The notes beneath the pieces were generated by a model that made no database searches, was not told the origin of the DNA, and was given only the letters and a program-made list of their open reading frames with translations. DNA of 64,000 bases from Selenomonas sp. F0473 (GTDB lineage Bacteria > Bacillota > Negativicutes > Selenomonadales > Selenomonadaceae), in contig NZ_JH992902.1 of the NCBI RefSeq assembly GCF_000315545.1, positions 1,136,470 to 1,200,469 on the forward strand, read 5' to 3'. Below, in pieces: positions 61,025 through 64,000 of this stretch (position 1 is its first letter; every line of letters starts with the position of its first letter). Position numbers and translations under genes: made by a program.

Positions 61025-62074
61025 TCAGCCCGCCCCGAACCCGTACGTCCGTTTCACCATCAAATAGATGAAACACGGCGCGCCGATCATCGAGATGAGG
61101 ATGCCGATGGGGAGTTCCGTCTGCGGGATGACGACGCGGCAGAGCACATCCGCCCACACGAGGAAGATCGCCCCCGAGAGCACCGCCACGGGCAGGAGTT
61201 TCCGATGGTCCGCGCCCACGAGCATACGGCTCACATGCGGCACGATGAGCCCAACGAACCCAATCATCCCCGCCGCGTACACCGCAAAGCCGACGATGAG
61301 CGCCCCCACGAGCAGATAGCCCTGCCGATAGCGATGCAGATCCACGCCGAGCGTCACCGCCGTCTCGTCGCCGAGCAGCATCAGATTAAGCATCCTGCAC
61401 TGCGTATAGAAGAATATGACGGCGAGGATCGTCAGCGGGATCATCACCGCGAGCGTCTCCCATTTAGCGCCCGCCATACTGCCCATCAGCCAGTACGTAA
61501 TGGACTGAATCCCCTCCTTATCCTCCGCGAAATAGATGATAAAGCTCGAGAACGCACCGCACACGGCGCTGAGCGCCATCCCCGCGAGGAGCAGCTTCAC
61601 CGCGTTCGCACGGCCGCCCATATTCGCGATGAAAATGACCGCGAGCGAGATGGCAAACGCGCCGGCAAATGCCGCGATACCGACAAAATTCTCTCCGAGC
61701 GCAACGCCCACATCCAGCATAATCGCGGCCGTCGCGCCGAGCGACGCCCCCGAGGAGATGCCGAGGATATAGGGGTCGGCGAGCGGGTTCTTCACAATCG
61801 CCTGCATGATGACGCCGCAGGCGGCGAGTCCCGCCCCGATGCACGCCGCAAGCAGAATGCGCGGCATGCGCAGGAGCCATACGATATCGTGCAGCGCCCC
61901 CTGCCCCGGCGCCTCGATCGGCACCCCCGAAGCAAACGTATCGGCAACCGCGCGTCCGATATCGCCTACAGAGAGTGAGATCGAGCCGAATGTCAGCGCT
62001 CCCGCCATACTGACGATGAGAATGAGGAGCAGCTCGATGATGATGATTGTTTGTTTTATGTCGATATTCCTCAT
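61025..62074 (-). CDS. FecCD-type ABC transporter permease
   Basis: A 349-residue polytopic permease with the family motifs KNPLADPYILGISSGASLGA, GMIGFVGLIVPHVSRML and ELPIGILISMIGAPCFIYLM. It should form the channel for ligands from the two neighbouring binding proteins. It overlaps binding protein 2 by 4 bp. No ATPase gene occurs in this part of the window, so the ATPase must lie elsewhere, perhaps upstream of the window end. The permease is distinct from the one at 16571-17542. Confidence 0.92.
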   Translation of the reverse strand: MRNIDIKQTIIIIELLLILIVSMAGALTFGSISLSVGDIGRAVADTFASGVPIEAPGQGALHDIVWLLRMPRILLAACIGAGLAACGVIMQAIVKNPLADPYILGISSGASLGATAAIMLDVGVALGENFVGIAAFAGAFAISLAVIFIANMGGRANAVKLLLAGMALSAVCGAFSSFIIYFAEDKEGIQSITYWLMGSMAGAKWETLAVMIPLTILAVIFFYTQCRMLNLMLLGDETAVTLGVDLHRYRQGYLLVGALIVGFAVYAAGMIGFVGLIVPHVSRMLVGADHRKLLPVAVLSGAIFLVWADVLCRVVIPQTELPIGILISMIGAPCFIYLMVKRTYGFGAG

Positions 62075-63072
62075 AAATCAGGATACAGCCCCTTTTTGAT
62101 TGTGCGCAGCCCGTCTACGGTCTTAATTGCAGACGTATACATATGGCTGAATGGAAGTAAATAAATACGGTCGTTCTTTACCGCCTTCAAAGAATTAAAT
62201 CGAATGTTTCTAAAGAACTGTTCTGCCCGCGGCCGATCCGCCGCGCCGAAGTAGGTAACAAAGATCACATCCGGATCAGCCGCAATGACTTCCTCCGGAC
62301 TTAGACGCCTGCTCTGAATCGCAATGCGCCCCCCTAACCGGCGAACCATATCCCCGACCAGATCGCGGTCGTCATAATTCACAATCGTACGATCCGTGAT
62401 TTCAACGACCATGACGTTTTGCGGGGCACGGTTCTGCGTCTCGGCCGAATCAAGACGGAGCTCGTCCTCAATCTCGCGAATGACGGCGTCCGATTTTTCC
62501 CGCGCATGGAAGATGCGCCCCATATCGTCAATGAATTTACACTCCTCATCAACCGTAACGCGTTTTGCAAAGCGATTTGAATTCCCCGCGATATACGTTT
62601 TTACGCCGCGTTCGTTCCACCAATATGTCGTCCCGTATTGCCGCGGGGCAAAGGTGGAGCCCCACCCCAAGAAGAAATTGGGCCGGCTCATGATAAGAGC
62701 CTCGCGGCTCAGCTCTTTGCCTGTCACCTCGGGGAGTTTTGCATATTCCTCGGGGTATTCCTCTGCCAGCCGCGCATGGGAGGCGCTCGACGAACTCATG
62801 GTCACGCAGACGACCTTATCCGCCTGTCCGAGCACGAGGATCGTCTCCAGCATGTTCATTTGGTGAACCAGCACGCGCTCCGGCACCCGCTCAAACGTCA
62901 TCTGCACAGGTTTCCGCATGGAGTCATACGTATCGATGACCACCGGAGCGGCCGCGGCGTCCGAAGGCCTCAACGGCATGTCTGTTTCCATGGAGACGGG
63001 GATACTGTTTTTCGCTGCAAAGAATATTGTCATACCGACGCCGATCAGGAAGAGGAACAAAATCTTCTTCAT
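62071..63072 (-). CDS. FecB/FepB-like substrate-binding protein, non-lipidated (copy 2)
   Basis: A 333-residue paralogue of copy 1. The N-terminal hydrophobic helix (KKILFLFLIGVGMTIFFAA) has no lipobox Cys. Shared features are VIDTYDSMRKPVQMTFERVP, LETILVLGQADKVV, YGTTYWWNERGVKTYIAGNS, DEECKFIDDMGRIF and RFNSLKAVKNDRIYLLPFSH. The C-terminus VDGLRTIKKGLYPDL matches copy 1 closely. The start at 63072 follows GAAGG; an upstream ATG gives a longer N-terminus without a ribosome site. Between this gene and the receptor upstream is another hairpin with a T-run (63090-63118). Confidence 0.84.
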   Translation of the reverse strand: MKKILFLFLIGVGMTIFFAAKNSIPVSMETDMPLRPSDAAAAPVVIDTYDSMRKPVQMTFERVPERVLVHQMNMLETILVLGQADKVVCVTMSSSSASHARLAEEYPEEYAKLPEVTGKELSREALIMSRPNFFLGWGSTFAPRQYGTTYWWNERGVKTYIAGNSNRFAKRVTVDEECKFIDDMGRIFHAREKSDAVIREIEDELRLDSAETQNRAPQNVMVVEITDRTIVNYDDRDLVGDMVRRLGGRIAIQSRRLSPEEVIAADPDVIFVTYFGAADRPRAEQFFRNIRFNSLKAVKNDRIYLLPFSHMYTSAIKTVDGLRTIKKGLYPDL

Positions 63073-63081
63073 AAAACCTTC

Positions 63082-63118
63082 AAAAAGAACGGCAAGCGTG
63101 TCCAAAGCCCGCCTGCCG
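63082..63118 (-). terminator. Probable attenuator between TonB receptor 2 and binding protein 2
   Basis: The imperfect minus-strand stem CGGCAGGCG...CGCTTGCCG is followed by TTCTTTTTG. It occupies the same place as the terminator between receptor 1 and binding protein 1. Confidence 0.5.
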
Positions 63119-63157
63119 CATTTCCCTTTCTATTACGCGATTCACTTGACACAGGAT

Positions 63158-64000
63158 TTAAAATTTGTATTTTGCACCAACCAGCACCGAGCGAGCGGGC
63201 ATTGCGGAAGAACCGATCCCGTTGCGCGCATTAAACGTTGTCTCATAGGCCGTATTGGTCAGGTTGCTCACAACCATATATACGTCTAGATCCTTCGTCG
63301 CCTCATAGTTGATATTCCAGTCGAGCAGGAGGAACGACCGCGCGGTAAACGCCCGCGTATTGTTCCCCGTATACCAGTTCGTGAGGAGTCCCGTATAGAG
63401 TTTTCCGTTCTCATAGGAAAGGTTCAGCGCATAGTGGTTCGCCGGGCGCAGGCGGTTCATCGCGGTATTGACATCATCTGAATCGGTATAACCCCATCGC
63501 GGATCGAGTCTCATACCCTCCTTTGCCGCCCAATGGTCTTTCATCCGATCGTACGAGAGGCTCATCGTCAGGTGCTTGTCAAAGTCATGGTCGAGCGTAA
63601 TGTTGAATGACGTCGCTTTCTGCCGCGCATTGACTGCAATCGCCGAAAAATCGTTTCTACTGGGCGACCAGATCGGCAGCGTCGCAATCGCGTTTGTCAT
63701 ATTGGTCCAGTTGTAGTGCGCGGCAAGGGTTGTTCTATCCCCAAGCTCCTTTCTGACACCAACGGTAAGAACATTGCCTCTCTCATCTCGAAGCGGCGCA
63801 GGGTATTCCGTGTTGATGATGGAATAGTCGCCTTCGCGCAGGGGCCGGAAGATACGTGTCCAGCCGAAATACATGCTCGCCGTGGGATCGAACATATACT
63901 GCGAGTTGAGCGCATAGGTAAACGCTCCCACGCTTCCCTTCCCCTGGTTGGTATCCGCGACATTCGTATTCTCAAACGAACTGTAATGGGCGTACCGCAA
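63158..64000 (-). CDS. TonB-dependent outer-membrane receptor (copy 2), C-terminal part
   Basis: This is the C-terminal 280 residues of a receptor whose start lies beyond the window. Visible features are beta-strand repeats of the barrel (MYFGWTRIFRPLREGDYSII, LTVGVRKELGDRTTLAAHYN, MNRLRPANHYALNLSYENGK, LYTGLLTNWYTGNN) and a terminal Phe (VLVGAKYKF). It is clearly paralogous to copy 1, which has the same motifs with different residues (RLRPANTYTADLAYENRKLY). The plug and signal are outside the window. It probably starts the operon with binding protein 2 and the permease. Confidence 0.92.
   Translation of the reverse strand: MRYAHYSSFENTNVADTNQGKGSVGAFTYALNSQYMFDPTASMYFGWTRIFRPLREGDYSIINTEYPAPLRDERGNVLTVGVRKELGDRTTLAAHYNWTNMTNAIATLPIWSPSRNDFSAIAVNARQKATSFNITLDHDFDKHLTMSLSYDRMKDHWAAKEGMRLDPRWGYTDSDDVNTAMNRLRPANHYALNLSYENGKLYTGLLTNWYTGNNTRAFTARSFLLLDWNINYEATKDLDVYMVVSNLTNTAYETTFNARNGIGSSAMPARSVLVGAKYKF

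Overview
The window looks like a high-GC member of the Negativicutes (Selenomonas-like, diderm Firmicutes). The evidence is three tandem outer-membrane porins that start with an S-layer-homology (SLH) domain (OmpM type), TonB-dependent receptors next to Firmicutes-type gene orders (dgt-dnaG-rpoD, trmK, nif3), a flagellar FliD-like/YjfB pair, and sodium-pump decarboxylase subunits. The genus is inferred from gene content, not from a search.

Layout. 1-10.4 kb: two near-identical IS200-type elements in opposite orientation bound a segment. It carries an HMA protein with a Cd/Zn/Pb-type P-ATPase, a TetR regulator with two NirJ-type radical SAM genes, tRNA-Arg, mtaB, a FliD-C-like/YjfB motility pair and a decayed GNAT toxin-antitoxin pair. 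10.5-15.2 kb: three tandem ompM porins with duplicated promoters, leaders and terminators. 15.8-19.2 kb: cobI followed by a FecBCD-type ABC importer. 19.5-21.5 kb: decarboxylase beta and gamma subunits and a glutaredoxin. 21.8-36.3 kb: housekeeping genes (hemW, lepA, nif3, trmK, tRNA-Asn, an LDH-family enzyme, two tandem rpoD paralogues, dnaG, dgt, usp, radC, maf, an ArsB/NhaD-like permease). 36.5-41.7 kb: a small unknown protein, a candidate sRNA, hemerythrin, envelope proteins, a CinA-type protein and a secreted BsuPI-domain protein. 41.7-49.9 kb: hicAB, a deacetylase/GT2/polytopic membrane protein operon, a CorC-type protein, serC, and Phd/RelE-type and DinJ/YafQ-type pairs. 50.0-56.8 kb: the complete F-type ATP synthase operon (atpIBEFHAGDC). 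57.2-64 kb: a small unknown protein and two paralogous TonB-receptor/binding-protein cassettes around a FecCD permease; the last receptor runs off the window.

The most distinctive feature that genes do not explain is a family of about 124-bp imperfect-palindromic repeats (ends GTGACGCG...CGCGTCAC). They occur at five loci, each just downstream of a minus-strand gene. At two loci the repeat end supplies the stop codon of the gene, and at three the copies lie between the stop codon and an intrinsic terminator. Other leads are an ATATGAA-TTCATAT inverted repeat shared by the metal-ATPase and tetR-nirJ promoters, a two-carboxylate ATP synthase c subunit, and a three-gene operon resembling ArnC/ArnD/ArnT logic.

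How the genes may work together (inference): metal and tetrapyrrole handling recurs (metal ATPase, NirJ1/NirJ2, cobI with ABC importer, TonB/PBP/FecCD). Sodium-linked energetics is suggested by the decarboxylase subunits and the c-ring residues. Toxin-antitoxin pairs and the repeats mark the accessory stretches.
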